Of a stretch of DNA of 64,000 nt, positions 8,155-16,823 are shown piece after piece (within the stretch, counting starts at the first letter, position 1; each line of letters begins with the position of its first letter). Under the pieces are notes generated by a model. The model did no database searches, was not told the DNA's origin, and saw nothing but the letters and a program-made list of their open reading frames with translations. Both the position numbers and the translations under genes were made by a program. The stretch spans positions 1-64,000 of the forward strand of contig UQWI01000009.1 in the NCBI GenBank assembly GCA_900544765.1, read 5' to 3'. Origin of the DNA: an uncultured Eubacteriales bacterium (GTDB lineage: Bacteria > Bacillota > Clostridia > Oscillospirales > Oscillospiraceae).

Positions 8155-8882
8155 ATCTCTCCCGTGAGTTTGTAATACGTTACGGCAAAGCCCTCGCGTA
8201 TAAAGTAGTTGAGCATCAGCGTCGGCCAGCTGGTGTGCGCCGCGACGCCATAGCACTCCACGCCGAGCTTTGCGGCCATGGCCTTTGCCCGGTAAAGGTG
8301 GTACTCGCTTGTGACAATGGCCGTGTTCCCGTCGGGGTCTCCGCCGCGCTCCCTTATGAGCGCGAAAGAGTTCTCGAGGTTCTCCCATGTGCTCGTCGCC
8401 CTGTTCTCGACGATAATGCGCTCAGCGGCTATGCCCTTGGCCTCGAGCCAAACCTGCATGGCCTCGCCCTCGGTCATAGTCTCGCCGGGTCCCTGCCCGC
8501 CGGAGACCACCGCGACGCAGTCCGGGTGCGCCTCCAGCCAGTCGAGCGCGCCGTTAAGGCGGTCGGTGAGCGAAAGGCTCGGCACGTCGCCGTGCAGTCC
8601 CGCGCCGAGCACCACCAGGTACTCGACGTCGTCCGGCGCGTCGGTGCGCGCCTCTGAGACTATCGGCGCCTCGATGACGCAGAATGCCGCGACGCCTACC
8701 ACGAGCGCTGCGGCGGCTATTAGCCTCCACACGCGGCGGCGCACGAAGTGGAAGTACACTATCACCAGCGCGATAAACGCGCAGAGCGCCGCGACAAAGG
8801 TGTGCCCCGTCATGGCGACGGCGAATACAACCGCCGCGAGCAGCAGCACTATTACGGCGACAAGCCAGAGCTTAGCTTTCAT
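8151..8882 (-). CDS. DUF218 (SanA/YdcF/ElyC-type) membrane protein
   Basis: 243 residues. Three N-terminal hydrophobic segments (about 3-25, 28-45, 53-75) precede a DUF218 domain with the family pattern VVLGAGLHGD, SLTDRLNGALDWL, VVSGGQGPGE, EGEAMQVWLEAKGI, ENRATSTWENLENS and TSEYHLYRAKAMA. Homologues affect envelope integrity or vancomycin tolerance; no reaction is established. ATG 8882 follows GGGAGGAG and overlaps the end of the ABC-F gene, suggesting one transcript ABC-F, DUF218, HAD. Confidence 0.85.
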   Translation of the reverse strand: MKAKLWLVAVIVLLLAAVVFAVAMTGHTFVAALCAFIALVIVYFHFVRRRVWRLIAAAALVVGVAAFCVIEAPIVSEARTDAPDDVEYLVVLGAGLHGDVPSLSLTDRLNGALDWLEAHPDCVAVVSGGQGPGETMTEGEAMQVWLEAKGIAAERIIVENRATSTWENLENSFALIRERGGDPDGNTAIVTSEYHLYRAKAMAAKLGVECYGVAAHTSWPTLMLNYFIREGFAVTYYKLTGEI

Positions 8883-10746
8883 CCAGCTCCTCCCATTCAA
8901 GATAGAGCGCGTCGAGCTTTTCGTTCAGCTCCCCGCGCTCGGCGTCGAGCTCCATGAGCTTTTTATAGTCCGAGGCGTTGGCCTCATATTCAACCTCTAT
9001 CTCGGCAATGCGGGCCTCGGTCTTTGTTATCTCGCGCTCTACGCGGCGGGCCTGCTTTTCCCTGTCGGAAGTGCGCTGCCGGGCGGGCTTCTTCTCCGCC
9101 TTGGGCGCGGCGGACTTTGCCGCCTGGGCTATGGCGAGCTGCCGCGCGCGGTATTCGCGGAATTCGGCGAAGCCGCCCCGGAAGTCGGTGACCCTGCCGT
9201 CCTCGAAGCACCAGATGCGCGTGGCAAACTTCTCTATGAAATAGCGGTCGTGGCTGACGAAGAGCAGCGCTTCGCCGTAGCTGGAGAGCGCGTCCTCCAT
9301 CCACTCGCGCGAGGGGATGTCCAGGTGGTTCGTGGGCTCGTCGAGGATAAGCAGGTTCACGTCCGAGCGCATGAGTATGCACAGCCTGAGCCGACTCTGC
9401 TCGCCGCCGGAGAGAGTACCGACGGCCTTTAGCGCGTCCTCGCCCGTAAAGCCGAAGGCGCCGAGGCTGTCGCGCGCGTCCTGCATCGTGCAGCGGCACT
9501 CGTCGATAACCGTGTCCGCGGCGGAGAGCGCCGGGTCGCGGAACCTGACTATCTGCGGCAGATAGGCCATGCGCACGGCGGGGCCGCGGCGGACGTAGCC
9601 CGAATCCGGCTCCTCCTCGCCTACGATGAGCTTCACGAGCGTACTCTTGCCCGTGCCGTTGTCGCCTATGACCGCGATGCGCTCGCCGCCCGTGACTTTG
9701 AACTCCACGCCGGAGAAGAGCACCCGTCCGCCGAAGCCCTTGGAGAGGTTTTCGGCGACGAGCACCTCGTCGGCGCGGAACGCGCTCTCCCTGAAGAGTG
9801 CGTGCAGCTTCCTGGCCTCCCTGGGCTTCTCCGTCTGGCTAAGGCGCTCTATGCGCTTCTCCATGGAGAAGGCGCGCTTGTGCAGCTTGTCGTTGCCCAT
9901 GAAGGCCCAGAGGTGCATCTGGGCCGCGGCCTTTTGCAGCTGCTCTATCTTGGCCTGGTCCTTCTCATACTTGCGCAGCTGTTCCTCAAAGCGGCGCTGC
10001 CGCTCCACGACGTAGAAGCTGTAGTTGCCGGAGTAGAACTCCGCGCGGCCGTCGACAATCTCTATGCAGCGCTGCGCGACGGTGTCGAGGAAATAGCGGT
10101 CGTGGCTGATGGCCAGCACGGTGCCGCGAAAGTGCGTAATGTAGTCCTCGAGCCACTCCGTGGCGCGCAAATCCAGGTGGTTCGTAGGCTCGTCCAGCAG
10201 CAGTATGTCCGTGTCCTCGAGTATCAGCCGCGCGAGGTTTACCCTGGTCTTTTCGCCGCCGGAGAGCTTGTCGAACTCGCGCTCCCGCATTTCCGGCGGG
10301 ATGTCGAGGCCGGCAGCGACGCGCGAGCGTTCGCGGTCCATGTCGTAGCCGCCCAGGCGGCGGAAGTCGTCGCTCAGCCTGTCGTACTCGTCGAGCAGGG
10401 CGCGGGACGAATCCGCAGCCATGAGCTCCTCGAGCTCACGCAGCCTGGCGGCCATGTCGCGCAGCCTGGCGTGCGCCTCGCGCAGCACGTCCTCGGTCGT
10501 CCACCCGGCCGGATAGACGGGTATCTGGCTGATGAGCCCGATGCGCCTGCCCTTGTGGATTGAGATACTGCCCTCGTCGGGCGTGTACTCGCCGGTGAGC
10601 AGTTTGAAGAGCGTGGTCTTGCCGCAGCCGTTCGCACCGAGTATGCCGACATGTTCGCCGGCGTTTATCTCAAAGCTGAGGTCGGAGAGCACGTCGTGCC
10701 CGACCTCGAAGGACTTTTTCAGATTTTTAACGTCTATGTCTATCAT
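8872..10746 (-). CDS. ABC-F family ATPase (ribosome-associated type)
   Basis: 624 residues with two nucleotide-binding domains and no membrane segments. First Walker A GANGCGKTT near 37, signature LSGGEKTRV near 153, Walker B ILLLDEPTNHLD. The second domain has GDNGTGKST near 354, LSGGEQSRL and LILDEPTNHLD. An interdomain linker at about 240-310 is charged and helical, as in ABC-F proteins that reach the ribosomal peptidyl-transferase centre. The C-terminal 80 residues form a predicted coiled coil. It could be a housekeeping translation factor or an antibiotic-protection protein; the sequence alone does not decide. Confidence 0.93.
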   Translation of the reverse strand: MIDIDVKNLKKSFEVGHDVLSDLSFEINAGEHVGILGANGCGKTTLFKLLTGEYTPDEGSISIHKGRRIGLISQIPVYPAGWTTEDVLREAHARLRDMAARLRELEELMAADSSRALLDEYDRLSDDFRRLGGYDMDRERSRVAAGLDIPPEMREREFDKLSGGEKTRVNLARLILEDTDILLLDEPTNHLDLRATEWLEDYITHFRGTVLAISHDRYFLDTVAQRCIEIVDGRAEFYSGNYSFYVVERQRRFEEQLRKYEKDQAKIEQLQKAAAQMHLWAFMGNDKLHKRAFSMEKRIERLSQTEKPREARKLHALFRESAFRADEVLVAENLSKGFGGRVLFSGVEFKVTGGERIAVIGDNGTGKSTLVKLIVGEEEPDSGYVRRGPAVRMAYLPQIVRFRDPALSAADTVIDECRCTMQDARDSLGAFGFTGEDALKAVGTLSGGEQSRLRLCILMRSDVNLLILDEPTNHLDIPSREWMEDALSSYGEALLFVSHDRYFIEKFATRIWCFEDGRVTDFRGGFAEFREYRARQLAIAQAAKSAAPKAEKKPARQRTSDREKQARRVEREITKTEARIAEIEVEYEANASDYKKLMELDAERGELNEKLDALYLEWEELDES

Positions 10747-10771
10747 AATCTTACCTTGTATCCGATTTGTA

Positions 10772-11611
10772 TCACGCGCGCCCGGCGCGGCGCTCCGCTA
10801 TGTAGTGGTTTATGTACCCGCCGAGCAGCAGGAAGTAAAAACAGTAGTAGAGCCACATCATCGCCACAATGACCGTACCTATCAGCCCGTATGCGCCGAA
10901 GCGGTTGCTCAGAGAGACGTAGAAGGAGAAGATGACCGAAAACACCGACCAGCTGACGGCGCAGAAAGCGGCGCCCGGCCACTGCGCCTTATACCTGAGA
11001 CGGCGCGCGGGCATGCGCCAGTATGTAAACGAAAACACCAGCGCCAGCACGGCCAGGACTATTACATAGCGCATGTAGCGCAGCATGCCGAACAGCCAGT
11101 CTATCGCCCCGCCGTGGGGCAGGACGTCATACAGAAGCTGCAATATCTCCCCGCCGTAGACCATCACGAAGAAGCTCAGCAGCAGCACAAGCACGAGTAT
11201 AACCATGTATATGCACGCGCGCAGGCTGAACACGAAAAAGTCCTCGTGACGCTCGGCGTCGTACACGCTGTCCATGCCGCGCATGAGCGCCTTCATGCTC
11301 GCCGCCGCCGACCAGATTGTCAGCAGTATGGAGACGGTTAGCGCCACGCGGCCGCCCGAGTAGATGCTAGAGATTATGCTCTCAATAATAGTGTAGAGCT
11401 GATCCGGCACATAATCGCTTATGGCTTCAAGTATCACGTCCTGCGTCAGCGGTGTGTACTGTATGACGCTTACAAGCAGCATTACCATCGGGATGAGCGA
11501 CATGAAAAGGTAGTACGCGCAGGCCGCCGAGTATGTAGTAATGCGCCTGCGGCCCATGCCCTTTGAAAAGTCGTCCACCGCGTCGTATATGTCCCGGAGA
11601 GTGTCCTTCAT
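10772..11611 (-). CDS. YihY/BrkB family membrane protein
   Basis: 279 residues, six predicted membrane helices and a short cytoplasmic start. Family features include SAACAYYLFMSLIPM near 27, TIWSAAASMKALMRGMD near 98, a WPGAAF..SWSVFS motif near 212, and the C-terminal LGGYINHYIAERR. The molecular function of the family is not established. ATG 11611 follows GGAGGTG; a GTG three codons upstream overlaps that site and is rejected. It lies just upstream of, and possibly with, the ABC-F gene (25-bp gap). Confidence 0.88.
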   Translation of the reverse strand: MKDTLRDIYDAVDDFSKGMGRRRITTYSAACAYYLFMSLIPMVMLLVSVIQYTPLTQDVILEAISDYVPDQLYTIIESIISSIYSGGRVALTVSILLTIWSAAASMKALMRGMDSVYDAERHEDFFVFSLRACIYMVILVLVLLLSFFVMVYGGEILQLLYDVLPHGGAIDWLFGMLRYMRYVIVLAVLALVFSFTYWRMPARRLRYKAQWPGAAFCAVSWSVFSVIFSFYVSLSNRFGAYGLIGTVIVAMMWLYYCFYFLLLGGYINHYIAERRAGRA

Positions 11612-11710
11612 GTCTCTCACCTCCGTATCCGGAAGGCTATTGTCTCATATTACGGGGAAAAAATCAAGCGAACAGTACTGTCCGCATATTTTGGCGGTAT
11701 TCGCAAGACA

Positions 11711-11744
11711 AAAACACCCACCGGGTCGTCCGGTGGGTGTTTTT
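11711..11744 (-). terminator. Terminator after the DUF4914-like gene
   Basis: AACACCCACCGG and CCGGTGGGTGTT make a 12-bp perfect stem flanked by A and T runs, 25 bases past the stop at 11769. It can act in both directions. Confidence 0.88.
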
Positions 11745-11768
11745 CAGCTTCTTTCGGCAATCCGGCTT

Positions 11769-13652
11769 TTACGGCCTGAGGCCGAGCGGGATTATGTTGC
11801 AATAGTCCTCTATGCTGCCGCGCCTGTCGAAGCACTCGAGTATCTCGCGGCCGATGGGGTCGAGCTCGTCGCGGTCGTACTCGGCGAGCACCTTGGCGAA
11901 GAAATCGTAGAGTATCTCGGCGCCCTTGTCGTATCCGGCCTCGCCAAGAGACTCCTGGCGCTCGGGGCGCAGGAAGCGGCTGGATATACGCTGGCCGTCG
12001 ACCTTCATCTCGTTGAGCGAGTAGCCCATCAGCGCGCAGCGCGCCGGGCTCAGGCGGTCCATCTTCATGTTGACGCCGCCGCGGCGGGCCAGATATTCGC
12101 GCGCTATCCACTCGGCGGCAAAGCCGACGCGGTAGGAGCCTATGTGCTGGTTCGGTATGAGCACATAGCGGGTGTTGGGGCAGGCGAGAATCTGCTCGAG
12201 CAGCAGATTGGCCTGCGTGACGCGCTTGCCGGTGGCAAAGGGCCAGTAGGAGCCCACGCCCTCGCTGCCCAGCGGGGTCTCGCCGCTGACGGAGGGGTTC
12301 TTGAAACCGCGCGGGGCCACGAGGCGCCAGAGCCAGGCCAGGGCGGGCGGGATGATGTGCATCAGGCCCATGATGCCGTAGGTCGGCTCCTCAGCCGTGG
12401 CAGGCGGCATGCGCACGCCGAAGGAGCGCACGTCGACCTCGACCGGCTTGTTGACCACGTTGGAGATAAGGCGGCGCGGCACTATGACGCGCGGGTTCGG
12501 GCAGGGCTTGCCGTCGGAGTCGAGCACATGCTCCCAGGGCAGGCAGGTCGCGCGCGGCACGGCCTGGAGATTTATGAACATCAGCGGCTCTTTGGAGTGG
12601 ATGGCTATCTTCTCGTACTGCGGCTCGCAGCCGTACTCGGTGATGCCGTCGACGCGCACGAACCAGCCGTCCTCGCCGTCGGTGAGGCAGAGCTTGCCGG
12701 AGTTGTCCTGGATGCTGGGCGGGCACATGGCCATGTCATCCGTGACGGGGGCGATGGTACAGGTGTCGCTCATGGAGATATAGCTCTCTTCGCCGGTGAC
12801 CAGGTTGACGCCCAGGAGCACGCGGCCGTCGGGGGAACGCATGACGTTCTCAAGCAGCTCGCTCTTGCCGCCGCCGGAGGCGCCCTCGTGCATCATTACC
12901 ATCTCGTTCTCGTAAGGCGTGATGATGCGCGCGCTGGAGGCGTGGGCGGTGACCCAGCCCTCCTGCTCGCCGATGTCGATGAGCACGGAGTATATGCCCT
13001 TCTTGGCGCTCGGGCCGGGGTAGAGGTTGTAGGAAAAGACCTCGTGGAGCTCAATTTCGGGACGGCGGCAGTGTACCACGACCTGCTTGCCGTTGAAGTG
13101 GGTGTGGCGGAAGGGGGGCGCGGCGTATACGACGGCGCGCGGCTTGAAGTTCTCCACCGTGCGCAGATCCACAAAGGCCTGCAGCTGAGCCATGGCGAAG
13201 CCGAAGAAGGCCGCGTTGCGCGGGCAGACAAGCAGGCTGTCGTAGCCGTAGTCGTAGCCGCCGGACTTGAAGGGCACGAGTATGAGCTCCTGCCTGGTCA
13301 GCCAGCGGAAAGTGTCGCGGCGAAGCTCCTCAAAATCGTAGCCGTACACGTCCTTGAAGCGCGGCTTGTCTGTTGGCAGGTCGTCGCCTATGCGCATGCA
13401 GTCGGGGTCGCGGCGGCGCATATAGTCCTCGGGATAGTTCACAGCGGCGCCGTTCCTGCAGCGGACGACCTCCGCCTCCTTTACGCTCTTGCCGTTGACG
13501 TCATAGAGCACCTCTATCTTGTCGGTGTACTCGTTGCCGAATATCAGCTCGAAGAGCTGATCCTTGCTGGTCGGGATTATGACGCTCGGGCTGTTGTAAA
13601 TTATCTTCCTGAGCTCATCGGGGAGCGTAAAGCGTTCAAACAGTATGTTCAA
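11769..13652 (-). CDS. DUF4914-like protein with a PEPCK-type P-loop
   Basis: Large soluble protein of about 627 residues. From memory it matches the DUF4914 family. The phosphate-binding loop HEGASGGGKSELLENVMR near 260 resembles the kinase loop of phosphoenolpyruvate carboxykinases, and there are matching downstream blocks (PRATCLPWEH, PRRLISNVVNKPVEVDVRSFG), so a PEPCK-like nucleotide-binding fold is likely. No substrate is known. I place the start at TTG 13652 because AGGCAAG precedes it. The in-frame ATG at 13685 would lie within about ten bases of the expected transcription start and has no ribosome-binding site. It is a single-gene unit. Confidence 0.68.
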   Translation of the reverse strand: MNILFERFTLPDELRKIIYNSPSVIIPTSKDQLFELIFGNEYTDKIEVLYDVNGKSVKEAEVVRCRNGAAVNYPEDYMRRRDPDCMRIGDDLPTDKPRFKDVYGYDFEELRRDTFRWLTRQELILVPFKSGGYDYGYDSLLVCPRNAAFFGFAMAQLQAFVDLRTVENFKPRAVVYAAPPFRHTHFNGKQVVVHCRRPEIELHEVFSYNLYPGPSAKKGIYSVLIDIGEQEGWVTAHASSARIITPYENEMVMMHEGASGGGKSELLENVMRSPDGRVLLGVNLVTGEESYISMSDTCTIAPVTDDMAMCPPSIQDNSGKLCLTDGEDGWFVRVDGITEYGCEPQYEKIAIHSKEPLMFINLQAVPRATCLPWEHVLDSDGKPCPNPRVIVPRRLISNVVNKPVEVDVRSFGVRMPPATAEEPTYGIMGLMHIIPPALAWLWRLVAPRGFKNPSVSGETPLGSEGVGSYWPFATGKRVTQANLLLEQILACPNTRYVLIPNQHIGSYRVGFAAEWIAREYLARRGGVNMKMDRLSPARCALMGYSLNEMKVDGQRISSRFLRPERQESLGEAGYDKGAEILYDFFAKVLAEYDRDELDPIGREILECFDRRGSIEDYCNIIPLGLRP

Positions 13653-13690
13653 TGAGCTTGCCTCGCTTTCTGTACATAGGTACAACTATA

Positions 13691-13718
13691 ATTTTAAAGC
13701 ATTCCTCAGGTTTGTCAA
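13691..13718 (-). promoter_or_regulatory. Promoter of the DUF4914-like gene
   Basis: Minus strand TTGACA (13718-13713), 16-bp spacer, TAAAAT (13696-13691). It decides the start codon choice for the gene downstream. Confidence 0.7.
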
Positions 13719-13797
13719 GGTCTAAACGAACTCGCAGCTTTACAATTACCTCGCTGTGCAGCGCCGGAGCGGCGACATATTGCACAACGCGGACGGT

Positions 13798-14580
13798 TCA
13801 ATCCTCTCTCGGGCGCTTGTCGTGGCCCTGCTGCTTCATCCAGACCTTCATCACCAGCTTATGCGGCAGCATCTTGACAAGGAACACCTGGCGGCGCACG
13901 CTTGCGCCGAGGACGGAGACGTCCTTGCCCTTCCTGTAGTCGCGCAGGGCGCGCTCGACAACCTGCTCCGGCTCCCAGAGCTTGTCATAGTAGTTGATGG
14001 CGCCGTTGTCGCTGACCGCGTGGTCGAAGAACTCGGTCTTGACCCAGCCCGGCGAAATGGCCATAACGCGGATGCCCCGAGGCTCGAGCTCCACGTTCAG
14101 CGCGCGCGAAAAGCTGAGCACGAAGGCCTTGGTCGCGCCGTAAACGCACTCATAGGGCACGGGCTGGAAGGCCGAGAGCGAGTCAAGATTCAGCACGCGG
14201 CTGCCGCGCTTCATATAGGGCAGCGTGAGCTGCGTCATAGCCACAGTGGCCTTGTCGTTGAGGTCTATCATCCTGAGGTTGGTGTCCAAATCCACCTCGT
14301 CGAAGAGCGCAAAGCGGCCGAAGCCCGCCGCGTTCACCAGCGTGCTGACCAGCGGCTTTTCCGCCTCGAGCAGGGCGGCGTACTCCTTGAAGCTCTCGGG
14401 GTCGAGCAAGTCGAGCGGAACTATCCGCGCCTTGGCCCTGAGCGAGCCCGCAAGCTGCTCCAGTCTGTCTCTGCGGCGCGCTATCAGCCATATTTCGTCG
14501 AGCTTCTCCTCGGCGTCCACGCCCTTGGCGAACTCGAGCCCCATGCCGGAGGAGGCCCCGGTGACTATCGCTATCTTCAT
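13798..14580 (-). CDS. Short-chain dehydrogenase/reductase (SDR)
   Basis: 260-residue NAD(P)-dependent oxidoreductase of the classical SDR type. The cofactor loop TGASSGMG is at about 7-14, a basic ARRRDR follows strand 2 and suggests NADP(H), NAAGFG is near 88, the catalytic Ser sits in NLDSLSAFQ, and YGATKA near 150 supplies Tyr and Lys. The C-terminus is basic. Substrate unknown. It lies 20 bp downstream of the methyltransferase gene on the same strand. Confidence 0.9.
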   Translation of the reverse strand: MKIAIVTGASSGMGLEFAKGVDAEEKLDEIWLIARRRDRLEQLAGSLRAKARIVPLDLLDPESFKEYAALLEAEKPLVSTLVNAAGFGRFALFDEVDLDTNLRMIDLNDKATVAMTQLTLPYMKRGSRVLNLDSLSAFQPVPYECVYGATKAFVLSFSRALNVELEPRGIRVMAISPGWVKTEFFDHAVSDNGAINYYDKLWEPEQVVERALRDYRKGKDVSVLGASVRRQVFLVKMLPHKLVMKVWMKQQGHDKRPRED

Positions 14581-14600
14581 TCGTATCCATCCTTTCCGAA

Positions 14601-15341
14601 TTATCTGTCCGCCGGTTTTTCAGCGCGCAGAAGCAGCATCATGGGCCGGCGCATCTCGTCGGCCATGCCCGGTATGTCCCGCAGCGCCGCTTCGCTCGGC
14701 CGCGCCTCGTCCACAGCCGCGAGCGCAAAGCCCGCTCTCAGCAGCCCGCCCATTATCTGCGCAAGCGTGTGGTGGTACTTCGTCACTTCGCAGCCGACGA
14801 AGAGCGTGCTGCGCGCGCCGGGGTAAAAGTATCCGTCCACCGGCCAGTGGCGTATATTGCCGGAGCTGTCATAGCACCAGTCCTCGTTCACGCCGGAGGT
14901 AAACACGGGGTGCTCTATGTTCAGCACGAAGCTGCCGCCGGGCTTCAGGGCGCGGAAAACGCCGGAGTATACGGCGTCCAGGTCCTCGACGTAGTGCAGC
15001 GCGAGGTTCGAGATTACAAGCTCGTACTCCTCTTCCGGCCAGTCAAAGCCCTCGACGGCGCTCAGGCGGTACTCTATGTTCCGGTGCGCGTTGCGCGCCC
15101 TGGCCTCGGCGAGCATCTTTTCACTCGGGTCTATTCCCAGGACTCGTGCGGCCCCGTGCCCGGCGGCCCAGGCGCAGTGCCAGCCGTAGCCGCAGCCGAC
15201 ATCCAGCACGCTCATGCCAGCCAAGTCGCGCGGCAGCATGGCCTCAAGCTGCCACCACTCGCCCGCCGCAGAAAGCCCCTGCTCCGAGCGCGGCATGTGC
15301 GAATAGCTCTCAAAAAACTCCTCGTCGTCGTAGAACGCCAT
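14601..15341 (-). CDS. Class I SAM-dependent methyltransferase
   Basis: 246 residues. Motif I LDVGCGYGWHCAW at about 45-57, acidic post-I GIDPSE near 69, SNLALHYVEDLD near 108, and KPGGSFVLNIEHPVF near 130. It resembles small-molecule methyltransferases of the type-11 group; the substrate cannot be read from sequence. ATG 15341 follows GGAGGGAGAGG. It precedes the SDR gene with a 20-bp gap, so the two may act in one pathway. Confidence 0.88.
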   Translation of the reverse strand: MAFYDDEEFFESYSHMPRSEQGLSAAGEWWQLEAMLPRDLAGMSVLDVGCGYGWHCAWAAGHGAARVLGIDPSEKMLAEARARNAHRNIEYRLSAVEGFDWPEEEYELVISNLALHYVEDLDAVYSGVFRALKPGGSFVLNIEHPVFTSGVNEDWCYDSSGNIRHWPVDGYFYPGARSTLFVGCEVTKYHHTLAQIMGGLLRAGFALAAVDEARPSEAALRDIPGMADEMRRPMMLLLRAEKPADR

Positions 15342-15410
15342 AGTCCTCTCCCTCCGATCAGTTGCAAGGTATTTTACACCAGTATACCCGGAAAATCCAG
15401 AAAAAGATTG

Positions 15411-15434
15411 AAGGCCGGGCTTTTGCCCGGCCTT
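15411..15434 (-). terminator. Hairpin terminator after the XRE-membrane gene
   Basis: AAGGCCGGGC and GCCCGGCCTT around a TTTT loop; on the minus strand it is followed by a T-rich stretch (CTTTTTC) seven bases later. It separates the XRE-membrane gene from the methyltransferase gene. Confidence 0.7.
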
Positions 15435-15450
15435 TGAGCCAGAGTTTGAA

Positions 15451-16143
15451 TCATACGGCCCTCGGCCTGATTCGCGAGAGTGAAAAGAGGGCTCCTGCAA
15501 CGAACATATATCCTGAATTGCCGACGAGGAAATTATAAAACATGTGCAGCGCGCCGCCGTATTCAAACTCTGTCACGCGCAGGATAATTGACAGGGCGAA
15601 TATAAGAGCGTAGACAGCAAACAGCAGGCAGGACATGCGCCTGAGCCAAACCTGCGCGGCGCGCCCCGGGGTGACGGCAAAGCGGCAAAACAGCGCCGCC
15701 GCCGTGTGTCCCAGCGCGAAGTAAGTCCACGGCCCAAAAACCGCAAGGTTGAAATACTGTATCGTCATAATAAGCCTGTATGTATGCCCGCTGCTGAGCA
15801 GCAGCTGCGCAAGGCCCTCCATGTCATGCAGGACGACCGCGCTGTACGCGGCGGAGTACAGCGCTCCGGCCGCGAGAATTGCCGCCCAGGCCCTGTCCGT
15901 CATGGTGAAGCGGCTGCGGACGCCCCGTCTCGGCTCCGCCTCCTCCGCGCCATCGTCGAGCAGCCACTCCGCGTCCACATCGAACACGCGCGCGAGCGCC
16001 ATCAGGCTGTTTGCATCTGGCAGCCCGGAGCCGCGCTCCCAGCGGCCCACAGCCTGGCGAGTCACGCCCAATTCTTGTGCGAGCTTCTCCTGAGACCAGC
16101 CGCGCCCGGCGCGGAGAGTTGTAAGCTTCTCGGAAAACGTCAT
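15451..16143 (-). CDS. XRE-family regulator with C-terminal membrane domain
   Basis: 230 residues. N-terminal helix-turn-helix of Cro/CI type (LRAGRGWSQEKLAQELGVTRQAVGRWERG at about 10-38), then after a linker four predicted membrane helices (about 85-105, 118-140, 165-190, 205-225). HTH-membrane fusions of this layout are common in Clostridia; signals and targets are unknown. It stands alone, with the hypothetical 173-residue gene upstream on the same strand. Confidence 0.85.
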   Translation of the reverse strand: MTFSEKLTTLRAGRGWSQEKLAQELGVTRQAVGRWERGSGLPDANSLMALARVFDVDAEWLLDDGAEEAEPRRGVRSRFTMTDRAWAAILAAGALYSAAYSAVVLHDMEGLAQLLLSSGHTYRLIMTIQYFNLAVFGPWTYFALGHTAAALFCRFAVTPGRAAQVWLRRMSCLLFAVYALIFALSIILRVTEFEYGGALHMFYNFLVGNSGYMFVAGALFSLSRIRPRAV

Positions 16144-16234
16144 GCAGCAGCCCCCTTCCGCCTTCAGCGTAGCATAAAAGACCGAAAACGTAAACGCAAA
16201 ACTTGTTGCTGGGAAAATTCGCCGCCTGCAGCCG

Positions 16235-16756
16235 TCAAATCAGCCGCCGGGCCTCTTCCCTTCTGCGCCTCCACTCGCGCCGGAACGCCGCCCAGCCGCG
16301 GCGGTCGAATTCATCGTCCGGCTCGCGCTTTGGCGAGCACGCGGCATAAAAGTCCGCGACCGCATCGGCAAACCGGCAGACCTCCCGGGCGTACTCCGCA
16401 AGCGGCACCAGGGTCTCGCGGCCGGAAGCCGTGATGAGCCGCACCCGGCCCGGCTCATGGTGCACCGTCCAGTCCACGCCGTTATCGCAGCCTACTATAT
16501 CCACGTTCTCCCCAGCCTCATCGGGGCACATGAAAAATCCGCAGCAGGGCAGCATCTGCTCACCCTCTCCGGCTATATGGTCCTCGGTCAGCGACTTCAA
16601 AAGGTAGAGCGCGGCCGCGCTCACCGTGCAGTCATACTCCAGGCGTTCGCCGCCTATAAAAGCCACGGCGTGACCGTGCAGGCAGAGGTCGTCCGGCTCA
16701 TCCTGTGTGCCGCCGATCCAGCCCAACTCGGTCGCGTTTATCTCAAAAAGGGCCAT
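16235..16756 (-). CDS. Hypothetical acidic protein
   Basis: 173-residue soluble protein that I do not recognise. The N-terminal part (about 1-110) looks beta-rich with GHAVAFIGGERLEYD and a CC pair in LPCCGFFMCPDE. The last 30 residues are strongly basic (FRREWRRRREEARRLI). ATG 16756 follows GGAGG. Domain sizes recall small immunity-type or WapI-like proteins, but I see no defining motif. Confidence 0.65.
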   Translation of the reverse strand: MALFEINATELGWIGGTQDEPDDLCLHGHAVAFIGGERLEYDCTVSAAALYLLKSLTEDHIAGEGEQMLPCCGFFMCPDEAGENVDIVGCDNGVDWTVHHEPGRVRLITASGRETLVPLAEYAREVCRFADAVADFYAACSPKREPDDEFDRRGWAAFRREWRRRREEARRLI

Positions 16757-16823
16757 TTTACCTCCTTATTGTAGGTGCATAGTGTGAGGGCATGGCGCGC
16801 GGCGGGGCGTCGAGGGCGCCGCC

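Noticed and set aside
11541..13655. Long plus-strand open frame of about 700 codons opposite the DUF4914-like gene
   Set aside because: Composition is His/Ala/Gly/Val-rich without domains or ribosome-binding site; it is the complement of a real GC-rich gene.
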